The notes: generated by a model from the letters alone, not told the origin. Counted from the stretch's first letter, positions 53,592 through 63,061 are shown. The stretch: 64,000 bases of DNA from an uncultured Muribaculaceae bacterium (GCA_910577355.1 CAJTMY010000006.1:1-64000), one strand, 5' to 3'. Numbers and translations: made by a program.

Positions 53592-55277
53592 TCACTCCAT
53601 AAGCTTGCGATAGCGGCGGCGGGGAGGTTCCTTGCCTCCGTTCTGGGTGCGCTTGAAGTCCTCGTACTCGGAATATGTGCCTTCGTAGAACACCACATTG
53701 CCGTCGCCTTCAAACGACAGGATATGTGTGCATATGCGGTCGAGGAACCAACGGTCGTGACTCACCACCACGGCGCAGCCGGCAAAGTCGTCGAGACCTT
53801 CCTCAAGAGCGCGCAGTGTATTCACGTCTATATCGTTGGTCGGTTCGTCGAGCAGTATCACATTGCCTTCTTCCTTGAGAGCCATTGCGAGGTGCAGGCG
53901 GTTACGCTCGCCACCCGATAGCACGGCGATTTTCTTTTCTTGATCAGCGCCGGTGAAATTGAATTTCGACAGATATGCGCGAGCGTTTACATCGCGACCG
54001 CCCATGCGGAACGACTCCACGCCCTGCGATATCACCTCATACACGCTCTTTTCTGGCAGCAGATCGTGGTGACGCTGATCCACATAGGCCACCTTCACGG
54101 TCTCGCCTACTTCGAATGTGCCTGCATCGGGAGTCTCCTGCCCCATGATAAGGCGGAACAGTGTGGTCTTGCCCGCGCCGTTGGGGCCGATTACACCCAC
54201 TATGCCGTTGGGCGGCAGCGAGAACGACAGGTCGTTGAACAATGTCTTCTTTCCGAAAGACTTGGCCAGATTGTGCACCTCTATCACCTTGTTGCCCAGT
54301 CGTGGGCCGTTGGGGATAAATATCTCGAGGCGTTCCTCCTTCTGCTTCTGGTCCTCGTTGAGCAGCGCGTCATAGGATTTAAGACGGGCCTTGCCTTTGG
54401 CCTGACGTGCCTTTGGAGCCATGCGCACCCATTCAAGCTCGCGTTCGAGAGTCTTGCGGCGCTTCGAGGCCTGTTTCTCCTCCTGAGCCATACGCTTGGT
54501 CTTCTGTTCGAGCCACGAAGAATAGTTTCCCTTCCAGGGTATACCCTCGCCACGGTCGAGCTCGAGAATCCAGCCCGCCACATGATCAAGGAAGTAGCGG
54601 TCGTGCGTGATAGCGATCACCGTGCCGGGATATTGGCGCAGATGCTGTTCGAGCCAATCGATCGACTCGGCATCGAGGTGGTTGGTAGGCTCATCAAGCA
54701 GCAGGATGTCGGGCTGCTGGAGCAGCAGGCGGCACAAAGCCACACGGCGACGCTCACCACCCGAAAGCGTATCGACCTTCTGATCATCGGGCGGACATTG
54801 CAATGCGTCCATAGCACGCTCGAGCTTCGAGTCGATATTCCATGCGTCGGCAGCGTCGAGCTTGTCCTGAAGCTCGGCCTGACGGGCTATGAGAGCCTCC
54901 ATCTTGTCTGGATCCTCAAGCACATCCGGGTCGCCGAATGCCTCGTTCACCTTGTCGAACTCAGCCAGGAGATCCATTATGGGCTGCACACCTTCGCGCA
55001 CCACCTCTATCACGGTCTTGTCCGGATCGAGTTTCGGCTCCTGCTCGAGATAGCCTACCGAATATCCGGGGGAGAACACCACTTCGCCCTGATAGTCCTT
55101 GTCGACACCGGCGATGATCTTGAGCAGGGATGATTTACCCGAGCCGTTAAGACCGATAATTCCGATCTTGGCGCCGTAGAAAAATGATAGATATATGTCC
55201 TTGAGAACTGTTTTTTGCGGAGGGTAGGTCTTGGATACGCCTACCATCGAGAAAATTATCTTTTTATCGTCTGCCAT
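53592..55277 (-). CDS. ettA: ABC-F protein EttA (energy-dependent translational throttle)
   Basis: 561 residues with two ABC ATPase domains: GLNGSGKSSLLKI and GPNGAGKTTLFRL as Walker A, signature LSGGERRRVALCRLL and LSGGERNRLHLAMAL, and Walker B LLLDEPTNHLD and ILLDEPTNDID. The linker with basic helices fits EttA. It binds the ribosomal E site and gates translation by ATP/ADP state. Last gene of ruvX-def-ettA, 32 bp after def. Confidence 0.94.
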   Translation of the reverse strand: MADDKKIIFSMVGVSKTYPPQKTVLKDIYLSFFYGAKIGIIGLNGSGKSSLLKIIAGVDKDYQGEVVFSPGYSVGYLEQEPKLDPDKTVIEVVREGVQPIMDLLAEFDKVNEAFGDPDVLEDPDKMEALIARQAELQDKLDAADAWNIDSKLERAMDALQCPPDDQKVDTLSGGERRRVALCRLLLQQPDILLLDEPTNHLDAESIDWLEQHLRQYPGTVIAITHDRYFLDHVAGWILELDRGEGIPWKGNYSSWLEQKTKRMAQEEKQASKRRKTLERELEWVRMAPKARQAKGKARLKSYDALLNEDQKQKEERLEIFIPNGPRLGNKVIEVHNLAKSFGKKTLFNDLSFSLPPNGIVGVIGPNGAGKTTLFRLIMGQETPDAGTFEVGETVKVAYVDQRHHDLLPEKSVYEVISQGVESFRMGGRDVNARAYLSKFNFTGADQEKKIAVLSGGERNRLHLAMALKEEGNVILLDEPTNDIDVNTLRALEEGLDDFAGCAVVVSHDRWFLDRICTHILSFEGDGNVVFYEGTYSEYEDFKRTQNGGKEPPRRRYRKLME

Positions 55278-55309
55278 CTTTATTTAAGAGGGTTTTAATA
55301 ATAGGTGGA

Positions 55310-55873
55310 TTATTTGCGGCGGGGCGCATAGCGTACAGGATAGTCGCAACGTATCTTGCCCGCCACGATATTGTTGAGTTTGGCGCGTATGAGCTGCTTG
55401 CGTATGGGAGATATGCGATCGATGTACACCTTGCCCTCTAGGTGATCGTATTCGTGCTGAAGGATGCGCGCGAAGAAGCCTTCAAACTCCTCCTCATGCT
55501 CCTTGAAATCCTCGTCGAGCCAACGCAGACGCACATGTTCCACACGCTTCACGTTCTCCGACAGGCCGGGCAGGCTCAGGCAACCTTCGCCTCGTGTCAC
55601 TTCCTCGCCGTCGAGTACCTCAAGGCGAGGGTTGATAAGAGTGAGTTTCTTTCCGGCCAGCTCCGGAAACGACTCCTCAAGCGGAGAGGCATCGATCACG
55701 ATTATACGGTCGTTGCGACCGATCTGCGGGGCGGCGAGCCCCACACCGTCGGATGCATACATCGTCTCGTACATATTGCCGACAAGCTCCCTCAGGCCCT
55801 CGTATTCGGGCGTAATATCCTCCGACACATTGCGGAGTACGGGATGTCCGTACAGATAAACAGGTAGTTTCAT
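55310..55873 (-). CDS. def: peptide deformylase
   Basis: 187 residues. GVGLAAPQIG (motif 1), EGCLSLPG (motif 2 with the metal-binding Cys) and QHEYDHLEG (motif 3 HEXXH) are all intact. It removes the formyl group from nascent proteins. 4 bp after ruvX. Confidence 0.97.
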   Translation of the reverse strand: MKLPVYLYGHPVLRNVSEDITPEYEGLRELVGNMYETMYASDGVGLAAPQIGRNDRIIVIDASPLEESFPELAGKKLTLINPRLEVLDGEEVTRGEGCLSLPGLSENVKRVEHVRLRWLDEDFKEHEEEFEGFFARILQHEYDHLEGKVYIDRISPIRKQLIRAKLNNIVAGKIRCDYPVRYAPRRK

Positions 55874-55877
55874 TTAT

Positions 55878-56300
55878 TCATTTCATATTTTGGCGGCTCT
55901 GCAGATAATCGTTCAGGATTATTGTAGCCGAGATTTCATCTACTATCGCCTTGTCGCGGCGGGCTGTCTTCCTCATGCCGCCATCTATCATGGCCCGATG
56001 AGCCAACACCGAGGTGAATCGCTCGTCGTAAAACACTATCGGCAGCGGAGCCACCTCTTTGCGCAGGCGATTTATAACAGGGGTGAGATACCGCATGGAA
56101 TCAGACGGCTCGCCCTTCATAGTCACAGGCTGTCCCACAACTATAAGATCGACCTGCTCGCGCGATATATAATCTTTCACAAAATCAATCAGCGAAGCGG
56201 TCGGTACCGTAGCCAATCCGTTGGCGACGATGCGCAGAGGGTCGGTCGCGGCTATACCACAACGCTTACGTCCGAAGTCTATCGATAAGAGTCTTCCCAT
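55878..56300 (-). CDS. ruvX: Holliday-junction resolvase-like RuvX/YqgF
   Basis: 140 residues from the ATG at 56300. MGRLLSIDFGRKRCGIAATDP at the start, VVGQPVTMKGEPSD, and the acidic motif FYDERFTSV with a late DEISATIILNDYL are the RNase H-like signature. It is involved in 16S rRNA maturation or recombination. Longer starts add an unrelated N-terminus. Confidence 0.93.
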   Translation of the reverse strand: MGRLLSIDFGRKRCGIAATDPLRIVANGLATVPTASLIDFVKDYISREQVDLIVVGQPVTMKGEPSDSMRYLTPVINRLRKEVAPLPIVFYDERFTSVLAHRAMIDGGMRKTARRDKAIVDEISATIILNDYLQSRQNMK

Positions 56301-56648
56301 TGTGAGTACAAAGTTACGGAGAATTCGGCGATTAGCGAAATGCCGGAGGATTAAAACAAAAAAATTATCCGTCATCACGACGAATAATCTTCTTACCTTA
56401 AATCTAATACCATGAAAAACTGATGCAAAGTTATACATTTTATGTTATACAACATAATTTCCGGCAAGAAAAAATTTCATTTTAACACTTTTTAAGCTTC
56501 AGCAATAGTGCCGGAGATTACATCGCACACCACAATAAACTGAAATTACGAAAGTTGTATAGCTACACCGTGGCGCAGCCATACAACTGAACAAGCATAT
56601 ATTCTCCGGTAAAAAAGTAATATAAATTCTGAAGAGGCTCCAAGGCGA
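56301..56648. other. 348-bp intergenic region with palindrome, promoter and hairpin
   Basis: It holds a minus-strand -7 motif TAACTTTG (56432-56425) for ruvX, the palindrome TATGTTATACAACATA (56441-56456; a near-identical copy lies at 58054-58069), and a hairpin AGTTGTAT...ATACAACT (56553-56588), which may terminate the dehydrogenase gene. No gene seen. Confidence 0.6.
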
Positions 56649-57602
56649 TCAGTTTACCTTGTTCTGAGGCTTACCTGCCACAAAAGCCGTAAGATTGGCG
56701 GCGGAGATATCGAGCAACCGCCTCCGGGCAGCCGTCGACTGCCATGCGATATGCGGTGTGATATAGCAGTTAGGGGCGGAAAGCAGCGGATTATCAGCCG
56801 CCGGCGGTTCTTGTCCCAACACATCAAGCCCGGCCGCGCCCACCTGCCCTGAAGCGAGAGCGGCGGCAAGTGCCGGTTCATCTACCAACGGCCCGCGGGC
56901 AGTATTGATGAAAACAACCCCTCGACGCATGCGCGCAAAGGTATCTGCATTGAAAATGCCATGGTTGTCCTGCGTGAGAGGCGAATTTACCGATATCACA
57001 TCGCTAATACCCAGAAACTCCTCAAATGTCACCTTGGATACATAATTCGGAAGGTTGCCTGCGGCCTGCGACGTGGGCGACACCACCTTCATGCCGAATG
57101 CCGCCGCTATGGCCGCCACACGCCTGCCGATATTTCCGAGACCGTATATGCCCATGGTAAGACCGGCAAGCTCTGTTATCGGGCCCAACGTAAAGCTGAA
57201 ATCGGCACACGACGACCACCTTCCTCCACGGACCTCAGGCGAATACTCGCCCACCCTGCCTGTGATCTCAAGCAACAGCGAGAATACGGTCTGAGCTACC
57301 GAGTCGGTGGAATATGCAGGCACATTGCACACGACGATACCCGCACGCGACGCAGCCGCCACATCCACATTATTATAGCCCGTGGCAAGCACACCAATGA
57401 AGCGGAGTGCCGGTAGCGTTGATATTGTAGCCGCATCGAGCACCACTTTGTTGGTGAACACCACTTCTGCTCCGGCACACCGGGCAAGTATTTCAGATGG
57501 AGCCGTACGCGGATACACCTCAAGCTCGCCGAGAGCGGCAAGCTTATCCCAGCTCAGATCGCCGGGGTTGGCCACATGGCCGTCGAGAACTACTATCTTC
57601 AT
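56649..57602 (-). CDS. D-2-hydroxyacid dehydrogenase
   Basis: 317 residues. NAD-binding GIYGLGNIGRRVAAIA (about 150-165), the catalytic Arg in NTARGPLVDE, Glu in GLDVLGQEPP and His in ITPHIAWQS. Glycerate/phosphoglycerate dehydrogenase-like group; the substrate is not decided. Promoter TTTG-N20-TATCTTTG on the minus strand (57652-57621). Confidence 0.92.
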   Translation of the reverse strand: MKIVVLDGHVANPGDLSWDKLAALGELEVYPRTAPSEILARCAGAEVVFTNKVVLDAATISTLPALRFIGVLATGYNNVDVAAASRAGIVVCNVPAYSTDSVAQTVFSLLLEITGRVGEYSPEVRGGRWSSCADFSFTLGPITELAGLTMGIYGLGNIGRRVAAIAAAFGMKVVSPTSQAAGNLPNYVSKVTFEEFLGISDVISVNSPLTQDNHGIFNADTFARMRRGVVFINTARGPLVDEPALAAALASGQVGAAGLDVLGQEPPAADNPLLSAPNCYITPHIAWQSTAARRRLLDISAANLTAFVAGKPQNKVN

Positions 57603-57620
57603 GTCGAAAAATCTTTTTCA

Positions 57621-57652
57621 CAAAGATACGAATAAGCCGAGAGCAAAACAAA
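57621..57652 (-). promoter_or_regulatory. promoter of the D-2-hydroxyacid dehydrogenase gene
   Basis: Minus strand TTTG (57652-57649), 20 bp, TATCTTTG (57628-57621). The ATG is at 57602, about 18 bp downstream. Confidence 0.65.
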
Positions 57653-57680
57653 ATTCAGAGCCTATTTAAGATTATATATA

Positions 57681-57718
57681 AAATTTTAGGGCGATCTTCA
57701 CAGACCACCCTAAAATTT
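57681..57718. terminator. hairpin upstream of the dehydrogenase gene
   Basis: AAATTTTAGGG (57681-57691) and CCCTAAAATTT (57708-57718) form an 11-bp stem with a 16-nt loop and AT-rich flanks on both sides. It could end a short upstream transcript or attenuate one. Confidence 0.5.
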
Positions 57719-58051
57719 AAACATACTGTGTACTTAATGTTAGATTAATATGTCTATTCCAGATCTTTGATTAAATTTCCACTATGATATGTGTGTTAGT
57801 ATTTTCTATGAAAAAGCATAGGTTGTCGTTTCATTTCCATTGCAAAGTTAAGATATATTTTTTAACTGCACAACAGCCCTACTTTTGGCTTACCGAGCGG
57901 ACTTTCGCATGTTTTTAGCATTTTTATATCATTATAGACTTCTTTTTTATAAAAACACCACAAGTTCGGTTAATAATTGAAGTCTTTACGCATTATTGAT
58001 TACGATTTTACATAATGGTTAATATTTGTTAAATATATTTCTTTTAATTAC

Positions 58052-58071
58052 ACTATGTTATATAACATAGT
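58052..58071. promoter_or_regulatory. 20-bp perfect palindrome, possible operator
   Basis: ACTATGTTATATAACATAGT is self-complementary. Its core TATGTTATATAACATA recurs with one change at 56441-56456 on the other side of the dehydrogenase gene, which suggests a shared regulator. Confidence 0.5.
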
Positions 58072-58200
58072 AATTGAGCGTATTATTATGCATTTATGTA
58101 CTTCATAATGTTAACATCGTTAAGCGTATCAATATCGATGTTCGTTGCAAATCACACTGATATAGCAACTTCGCATGTTTTCGCTTACAATTTTACAGCC

Positions 58201-58230
58201 GACGCCCATACGGAGAACCGTAAGGGCGTC
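58201..58230. terminator. hairpin behind the alpha-amylase gene
   Basis: GACGCCC-at-ACGG pairs with CCGT-aa-GGGCGTC (58201-58230), loop AGAA. Located 24 bp after the minus-strand amylase stop; the following sequence has no strong U-tract. Confidence 0.65.
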
Positions 58231-58254
58231 TGAAACCTTGTATTGATGCGGAAT

Positions 58255-59673
58255 CTACTTGCTATATAAAATGTAAGAGGTCTTGGGATCTACGCGTCCC
58301 TCGAGCATACCCTTCCTTACCTTGAACTCCTTGTCATATACACTGTCGGTATAAATTCCGTCGGGCAATGATGTATCTATCCTCACCTTTTGCGCCTCGT
58401 CGGACATGTTTATAAGAGCGGCGCCGGCGTTGCCGCGGCATATTTCCACCACATTTCCGTTGTCGGTATTGTAAAGACTCTCGGCGAGTCCGCTCATGGC
58501 ATTGCGGAATTTGTTGGCGGCCACTACCTCGGGATGCATGAATTCGTCGTTGCCGCGGGCACCGATACGGTTGTTGCCCCAGTAATTGTCGCGGGTACTT
58601 CCGGCAGGACGGCTGAAAAACAGCGGGCGACCGTGTTGACGCGAAGTAAGGAACACCCAACCCATGCGCATCTGCTCGTCGGTCATATCGGCCGATTCGT
58701 GTGCATTGCAGTATGTGTCGTGACTCTCGACCCAGGTCACAAGGCGGTCGGGCGTGAGCGAATGGCTCCAATCGGTAAGCAGCGCATCGTTCACCTTGCC
58801 GGCACGCAAAGCCTCACGAAGCGAATGCCCGTAGGAGCTGGCCGTCATATCCATATACTCACCATATTCTTTTTCGGGCACATTGCGGTCTTGTAACACT
58901 TCACCGTATATATACAGACTGTCGGGCATAAGAAGTGTGAGGCCTTTCACACCCTTGCGACCTGTCGCAACGTCCCAGAAATCATTCTGGCGCGCCTTGG
59001 GGTCAAGCGGATCGGACGGCACACCGATATGCTTGGCTGTATCATATCTGAAGCCGCGGGCTCCGAGATTTATCAGATCATTTACATACTGCAGGTAGTA
59101 GTATTGGAAGTCGGGATTCTCCGTATTCACGTCGGGAAGGCCGCCCATCTCGCCGGTGGTGCACTGCATGCGATCATTATAGTCGGTGATAGGTTTGAAA
59201 CCGTTGGCATGATAAAGATTCTCATGACCGCCTACCGCATTGTCGAGATTGGGCAACACAGCCTTATGGTCGATAGCGGTATGATTGGGCAGCACATCCA
59301 CTATCACCTTCACGCCATATACGCGGGCGCTGTCGCACATGTTGCGGAAGTCATCGCGGCTGCCGAGCATATAGTTGCCTATCTGCCAGTCAGTAGGCTG
59401 ATAATAATAGTACCATTTGCCTTTCACGGAATCGCCCGGCTCGCTGAACAGGGCCATACCGCCGCCCTCACCCACGTAACAGGCCTGCACTGGCGACGTC
59501 TGCACATATGTGTATCCGGCAGCGGCGATATTCTTCATATTGGCGGCGATAGTGTCGAGACTCCATGACCATGCGTGCAGGATGGTCTCATCCTCGGTAG
59601 GCGCTTGCGCATGCATTGGCGACGCCACGGCACCGCAGATACATGCGATAGATATAAATCGTGTAAATTTCAT
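58255..59673 (-). CDS. alpha-amylase (GH13), exported
   Basis: 472 residues with a signal peptide (MKFTRFISIACICGAVASPMHA). GH13 barrel: DVLPNHTA (region I), GFRYDTAKHIG with the nucleophile Asp (region II), YIYGEVLQ with the acid/base Glu (region III) and WVESHDTYC (region IV). It hydrolyses alpha-glucans, probably in the periplasm or at the cell surface. No carbohydrate-binding module is visible. It has its own promoter (59737-59707). Confidence 0.94.
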   Translation of the reverse strand: MKFTRFISIACICGAVASPMHAQAPTEDETILHAWSWSLDTIAANMKNIAAAGYTYVQTSPVQACYVGEGGGMALFSEPGDSVKGKWYYYYQPTDWQIGNYMLGSRDDFRNMCDSARVYGVKVIVDVLPNHTAIDHKAVLPNLDNAVGGHENLYHANGFKPITDYNDRMQCTTGEMGGLPDVNTENPDFQYYYLQYVNDLINLGARGFRYDTAKHIGVPSDPLDPKARQNDFWDVATGRKGVKGLTLLMPDSLYIYGEVLQDRNVPEKEYGEYMDMTASSYGHSLREALRAGKVNDALLTDWSHSLTPDRLVTWVESHDTYCNAHESADMTDEQMRMGWVFLTSRQHGRPLFFSRPAGSTRDNYWGNNRIGARGNDEFMHPEVVAANKFRNAMSGLAESLYNTDNGNVVEICRGNAGAALINMSDEAQKVRIDTSLPDGIYTDSVYDKEFKVRKGMLEGRVDPKTSYILYSK

Positions 59674-59706
59674 GATAGGTTATGATGTAAGTATGAATAA
59701 TCTATG

Positions 59707-59737
59707 CAAAAATAGCAAAAAAAACGCAAATATCAAA
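59707..59737 (-). promoter_or_regulatory. promoter TTTG-N19-TATTTTTG for the alpha-amylase
   Basis: On the minus strand TTTG (59737-59734) and TATTTTTG (59714-59707), spaced by exactly 19 bp; the ATG at 59673 is about 31 bp downstream of the predicted start. Confidence 0.8.
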
Positions 59738-59762
59738 ACATCGGCACATAAAAGTGCCTGTT

Positions 59763-60776
59763 TCACCGGCATACATTCTCTCCGAGCCATTCTGCAATGG
59801 CCTCAAGTGCCTCGGCCGAGACATCACCGCTGATTTTGGCATATTCCTGCGGCAGTCCTGTCTTGGCCGGCTGAAACAGATGGTTCAGGCCGTCAATAAG
59901 CCTTGTTTCGGCCATTGGATTGAGCGCGGCTATGGTCTCAAGATTTCCGGGCACAACCTGTACATCCTTCGATCCGTTGATAGCCAGCCATGGCACAGAC
60001 ACCGCTTTTATGTCCGCCTCAGGATCATAACGCAAAAACTCGCGGTACCATGGCGACAGCATGCCGTCTATCTGCATTCCGAGCTGCGCCTGCACCTGCG
60101 GAAGCTTTGCCTGCTCGCCGAGCGATTCGGCAAAAGCCGACAGCATCATCACCTTTGCCGAAAACACAGGGGCATCCGATGCGGCCGCCGATACCAATGT
60201 GCGTTGCAACCGCTCACCGGGCCACGAACCCACTGCGGCCATGGCTATCGCACGGCTCTGAGACATGATCAACGAATCGCCGCGCCATGCCGGTGCGGCA
60301 AGCGTGATTATGAACCGGCACAACGGATCTGACACGGCGCGGTAGGCTATCTGTCCGCCCTCGGAGTGTCCCAGCAATCCCACAGGTACATCGGGATACT
60401 GTCCGGCAAGCCAATGCAGTGATGCCTCCGTATCGCGGATATTGCTTGTGGTCGTCACACCGTCGGGTGTGCCGGTAGACTCCCCTGTTCCGCGGTCGTC
60501 GGTGCGCAGCACGGCATAGCCTTGTCCGCTCAGATACTCGGCGATGGTCTTGAAAGGTTTATGGCCGAATACCGTCTCGTCTCTGTCCTGAGCACCGCTT
60601 CCGGTAACCATCACTATCGCAGCACAAGGCTTGCCATCTTCCGGCACAGTGAGCGTACCGGCAAGACACACACTGTCGGCATCATTATATACCGTCACAT
60701 CACGCGAGGTGAAAGCCTCGGCCGACAACGCGACGGCAAAAGCGAGCAACAAGGCGATAACTTTATATGCGTTCAT
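59763..60776 (-). CDS. exported alpha/beta-hydrolase (serine hydrolase)
   Basis: 337 residues with an N-terminal signal (MNAYKVIALLLAFAVALSAEA). A lid-containing alpha/beta-hydrolase: VTGSGAQDRDE, the nucleophile Ser in LLGHSEGGQIAY (about residue 137), Asp in INGSKDVQV and His in DGLNHLFQ. It belongs to the S9/dienelactone hydrolase-like group common in Bacteroidales. Acyl or peptide ester substrate, unknown. Confidence 0.87.
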   Translation of the reverse strand: MNAYKVIALLLAFAVALSAEAFTSRDVTVYNDADSVCLAGTLTVPEDGKPCAAIVMVTGSGAQDRDETVFGHKPFKTIAEYLSGQGYAVLRTDDRGTGESTGTPDGVTTTSNIRDTEASLHWLAGQYPDVPVGLLGHSEGGQIAYRAVSDPLCRFIITLAAPAWRGDSLIMSQSRAIAMAAVGSWPGERLQRTLVSAAASDAPVFSAKVMMLSAFAESLGEQAKLPQVQAQLGMQIDGMLSPWYREFLRYDPEADIKAVSVPWLAINGSKDVQVVPGNLETIAALNPMAETRLIDGLNHLFQPAKTGLPQEYAKISGDVSAEALEAIAEWLGENVCR

Positions 60777-60796
60777 TTTCAGATTGGGAATTTCTG

Positions 60797-60827
60797 CAAA
60801 TTTAACAAAAATGACTAACTTTGCAAA
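60797..60827. promoter_or_regulatory. divergent promoters of hydrolase and EamA genes
   Basis: Minus strand: TTTG (60827-60824)-N19-TAAATTTG (60804-60797), a full match, for the hydrolase. Plus strand: TAACTTTG at 60816-60823 for the transporter, with no good -33. The two promoters overlap. Confidence 0.75.
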
Positions 60828-60846
60828 ACGATTTCAACGGTAAATT

Positions 60847-61725
60847 ATGTGGGTAATCTTAGCCATTATATCGGCATTGTGCCTCGGGTTTTATGATGTT
60901 ACCAAGAAACTGTCGCTACAAGGCAACAACGTATTGGGCGTACTGTTTCTCAATACTCTTTTCTGCTCGCTGCTGATGTCGCCGGTCATTGTATCCGGAG
61001 CGCTCCATGGCGAGTGGGGGCTTGGGAACTCGTGGCTCGGCCACGTCAAGATCATTATCAAAGCTGTGATCGTGCTCTCGTCATGGCTTATGGGATATTT
61101 CAGCATCAAGTATCTGCCGCTCACAATAGCGGGGCCGATCAACGCATCAAGACCTGTGATGGTGCTTGCCGGCGCACTTATGATATTCGGCGAGCGGCTC
61201 AACCTGCTGCAATGGGCGGGAGTGGCACTGGGCTTCTTCTCCCTGTTTTTTATCAGCCGCATCGGCCGCAGCGAAGGTTTTGCCGCCGGCAAAGCCCGCT
61301 GGCTGTGGCTCAGCATAGGTGCCGCATTCATGGGGGCGGTAAGCGCACTGTACGACAAATATCTGATGGTGAGCTTCAAGCCTTCCGAAGTGCAGGCATG
61401 GTATACATTCTATCAGTTCATCATCATGGGTGGCACCATAATCATCATTGCCCGATACGGGCATGGCAACAACGGACGCCTGCAATGGCGATGGCCGATA
61501 CTGCTCATATCGGTATTTCTCACCATTGCCGACATAGCATACTTCTACGCACTTTCACAGCCGGGAGCGATGATAGCCATAGTGTCGATGATACGCCGCG
61601 GCAGCGTCGTGGTATCATTCATATATGGCATGACCGTACTGCATGAAAAAAATATCAGGCGCAAGACAATCGACCTCTGTATACTCCTCACAGGCCTGAC
61701 ACTGCTTGTGGCAGGCTCACTGTAG
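60847..61725 (+). CDS. EamA/DMT family transporter
   Basis: 292 residues with ten hydrophobic segments in two repeats of five, as in drug/metabolite transporters. INASRPVMVLAGALMIFGERLNLLQWAGVALGFFSL is the repeat end typical for EamA. The exported compound is not known. Confidence 0.9.
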   Translation: MWVILAIISALCLGFYDVTKKLSLQGNNVLGVLFLNTLFCSLLMSPVIVSGALHGEWGLGNSWLGHVKIIIKAVIVLSSWLMGYFSIKYLPLTIAGPINASRPVMVLAGALMIFGERLNLLQWAGVALGFFSLFFISRIGRSEGFAAGKARWLWLSIGAAFMGAVSALYDKYLMVSFKPSEVQAWYTFYQFIIMGGTIIIIARYGHGNNGRLQWRWPILLISVFLTIADIAYFYALSQPGAMIAIVSMIRRGSVVVSFIYGMTVLHEKNIRRKTIDLCILLTGLTLLVAGSL

Positions 61726-61801
61726 ATAACTTTTTTTGATTGATTATTGTTTTATTATTAATTTTGATTCCCTATAACATTATACCAATAACAGACAAGT
61801 C

Positions 61802-62626
61802 ATGAATATAAAGAACACCATTCCGGCTATCGCAGCCATTGCGATAGCTATTTCGTTCCAGGCCTGCTCGGAAAACGATAAAAATACTGCCCCACAGAAT
61901 AACAGCATATCTTTCACCACCCTGAACGGATCTGCCCTATATCGTCTCGAAAATACCGCACAGGTATTCATGACAGACAACGACGTAGCCTATCAGGACT
62001 CGGCATCGCTGCTTATACCAGCCGAGATATACGGCCATAAACTCGACGGGCTCAAAGACTCCATCATGAAGGCGGCCTTTGATACTGTATCCACCGACAT
62101 AAATGTAGCGATGGATGCTTTTTTCAGAAATGCCGTGGCTGAGACAGGATACCAATATTCGCCAAACGACTCGATCCAACGTTCGGATCGAGAAGGCATG
62201 ACTCTCGTAACAGGAGATGTATTCAATCTTTCCACACGACTGCTCACCTATCGGGTAAGCAACTATTCATATTCACCGGGGGCTGCCCACGGCATCACGA
62301 TTACAAATTATATAACTTTTGATCTCAGGAACGGACAGATCATCGAACTCGACGATATCTTCACCGCCGATGGACTGGCCGGTCTGCCGGCTCTGATCAA
62401 GGCCCGCGCCACCGAACTCGCCCCCGCCATCGGCCCTACAAATATCGAATCTCTTCCGGCCCGGGGCAACTTCTATATAACTCTCGACGGCTCTATAGTA
62501 TTTGTCTATCAGCCATACGAGGTGGCCAGTTACGCACAAGGTGCTATCGCCATACCATTCTACCCATACCAACTGTCTGAAATGATGACCGCCGAAGGGC
62601 TTGCATTATTTGATCTCAACTCATAG
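61802..62626 (+). CDS. DUF3298-domain lipoprotein
   Basis: 274 residues. A lipoprotein signal (MNIKNTIPAIAAIAIAISFQAC; Cys as lipid anchor), then a PdaC/RsiV-like region with YSPGAAHGITITNYITFDLRNG and a C-terminal YITLDGSIVFVYQPYEVASYAQG typical of DUF3298. Related domains sit in RsiV anti-sigma factors and peptidoglycan deacetylases, but no catalytic part is visible. Function unknown. Confidence 0.85.
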   Translation: MNIKNTIPAIAAIAIAISFQACSENDKNTAPQNNSISFTTLNGSALYRLENTAQVFMTDNDVAYQDSASLLIPAEIYGHKLDGLKDSIMKAAFDTVSTDINVAMDAFFRNAVAETGYQYSPNDSIQRSDREGMTLVTGDVFNLSTRLLTYRVSNYSYSPGAAHGITITNYITFDLRNGQIIELDDIFTADGLAGLPALIKARATELAPAIGPTNIESLPARGNFYITLDGSIVFVYQPYEVASYAQGAIAIPFYPYQLSEMMTAEGLALFDLNS

Positions 62627-62647
62627 AAAACTTCACATATAGATAAA

Positions 62648-62691
62648 GATGATCGCGGCGCCGCTCGTTCAGGAGCAGCGCCGCGATCATC
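62648..62691. terminator. strong terminator between DUF3298 and Rpb6-like genes
   Basis: GATGATCGCGGCGC (62648-62661) pairs perfectly with GCGCCGCGATCATC (62678-62691), extended by GCTC/GAGC inside. It lies between convergent genes. Confidence 0.92.
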
Positions 62692-62708
62692 TGTTACCGC
62701 AACCGGTA

Positions 62709-63044
62709 TCAGTCCATGTTCGAACGGTCTTTCGCCGGATTGCGATAATAAAGCTTGCCTTCCACATATTCCTGAGTGGCGATAAGTGTGGATTTTGGCA
62801 GCTTCTCGTAATAACGGGAGATCTCAATCTGCTCGCGATTCTCGCTCACCTCCTCGAGAGTGTCGTTGAGCGAGGCAAATTCCTGAAGCTTCTTTTCAAG
62901 GTCGTGACGCATCTCGGCGGCAATCTGGTTGGAACGCTTGCCGATTATACATACCGTTTCATAGATATTGCCGGTGGGTTCGGCAAGATCCACAAGGTCG
63001 CGGGTAACGGTGTTGATGGGTGCGTTGGATTTCTTATAGTCCAT
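62709..63044 (-). CDS. RNA polymerase Rpb6/omega-like subunit
   Basis: 111 residues. The NIYETVCIIGKRSNQIAAEMRHDL segment is the omega/Rpb6 signature found in Bacteroidetes-type small RNA polymerase subunits. C-terminal half helical and charged. It is co-transcribed with bamD, 17 bp downstream. Confidence 0.88.
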   Translation of the reverse strand: MDYKKSNAPINTVTRDLVDLAEPTGNIYETVCIIGKRSNQIAAEMRHDLEKKLQEFASLNDTLEEVSENREQIEISRYYEKLPKSTLIATQEYVEGKLYYRNPAKDRSNMD

Positions 63045-63061
63045 AGCTTATTTAGAGGGTG

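Larger units (their letters stand above)
57603..58254. other. 652-bp AT-rich intergenic region, possible small RNA and operator
   Basis: From right to left on the minus strand: a palindrome ACTATGTTATATAACATAGT (58052-58071), a -7 motif TAACTTTG (57850-57843) with no gene directly behind it, and an 11-bp hairpin AAATTTTAGGG / CCCTAAAATTT (57681-57691, 57708-57718) resembling a terminator. The latter two would bracket a transcript of about 160 nt. No protein gene is seen. Confidence 0.5.

Noticed and set aside
53513..53713. Longer start for the C10 protease
   Set aside because: It would read through the ettA terminator and into ettA; the signal peptide begins at 53512.
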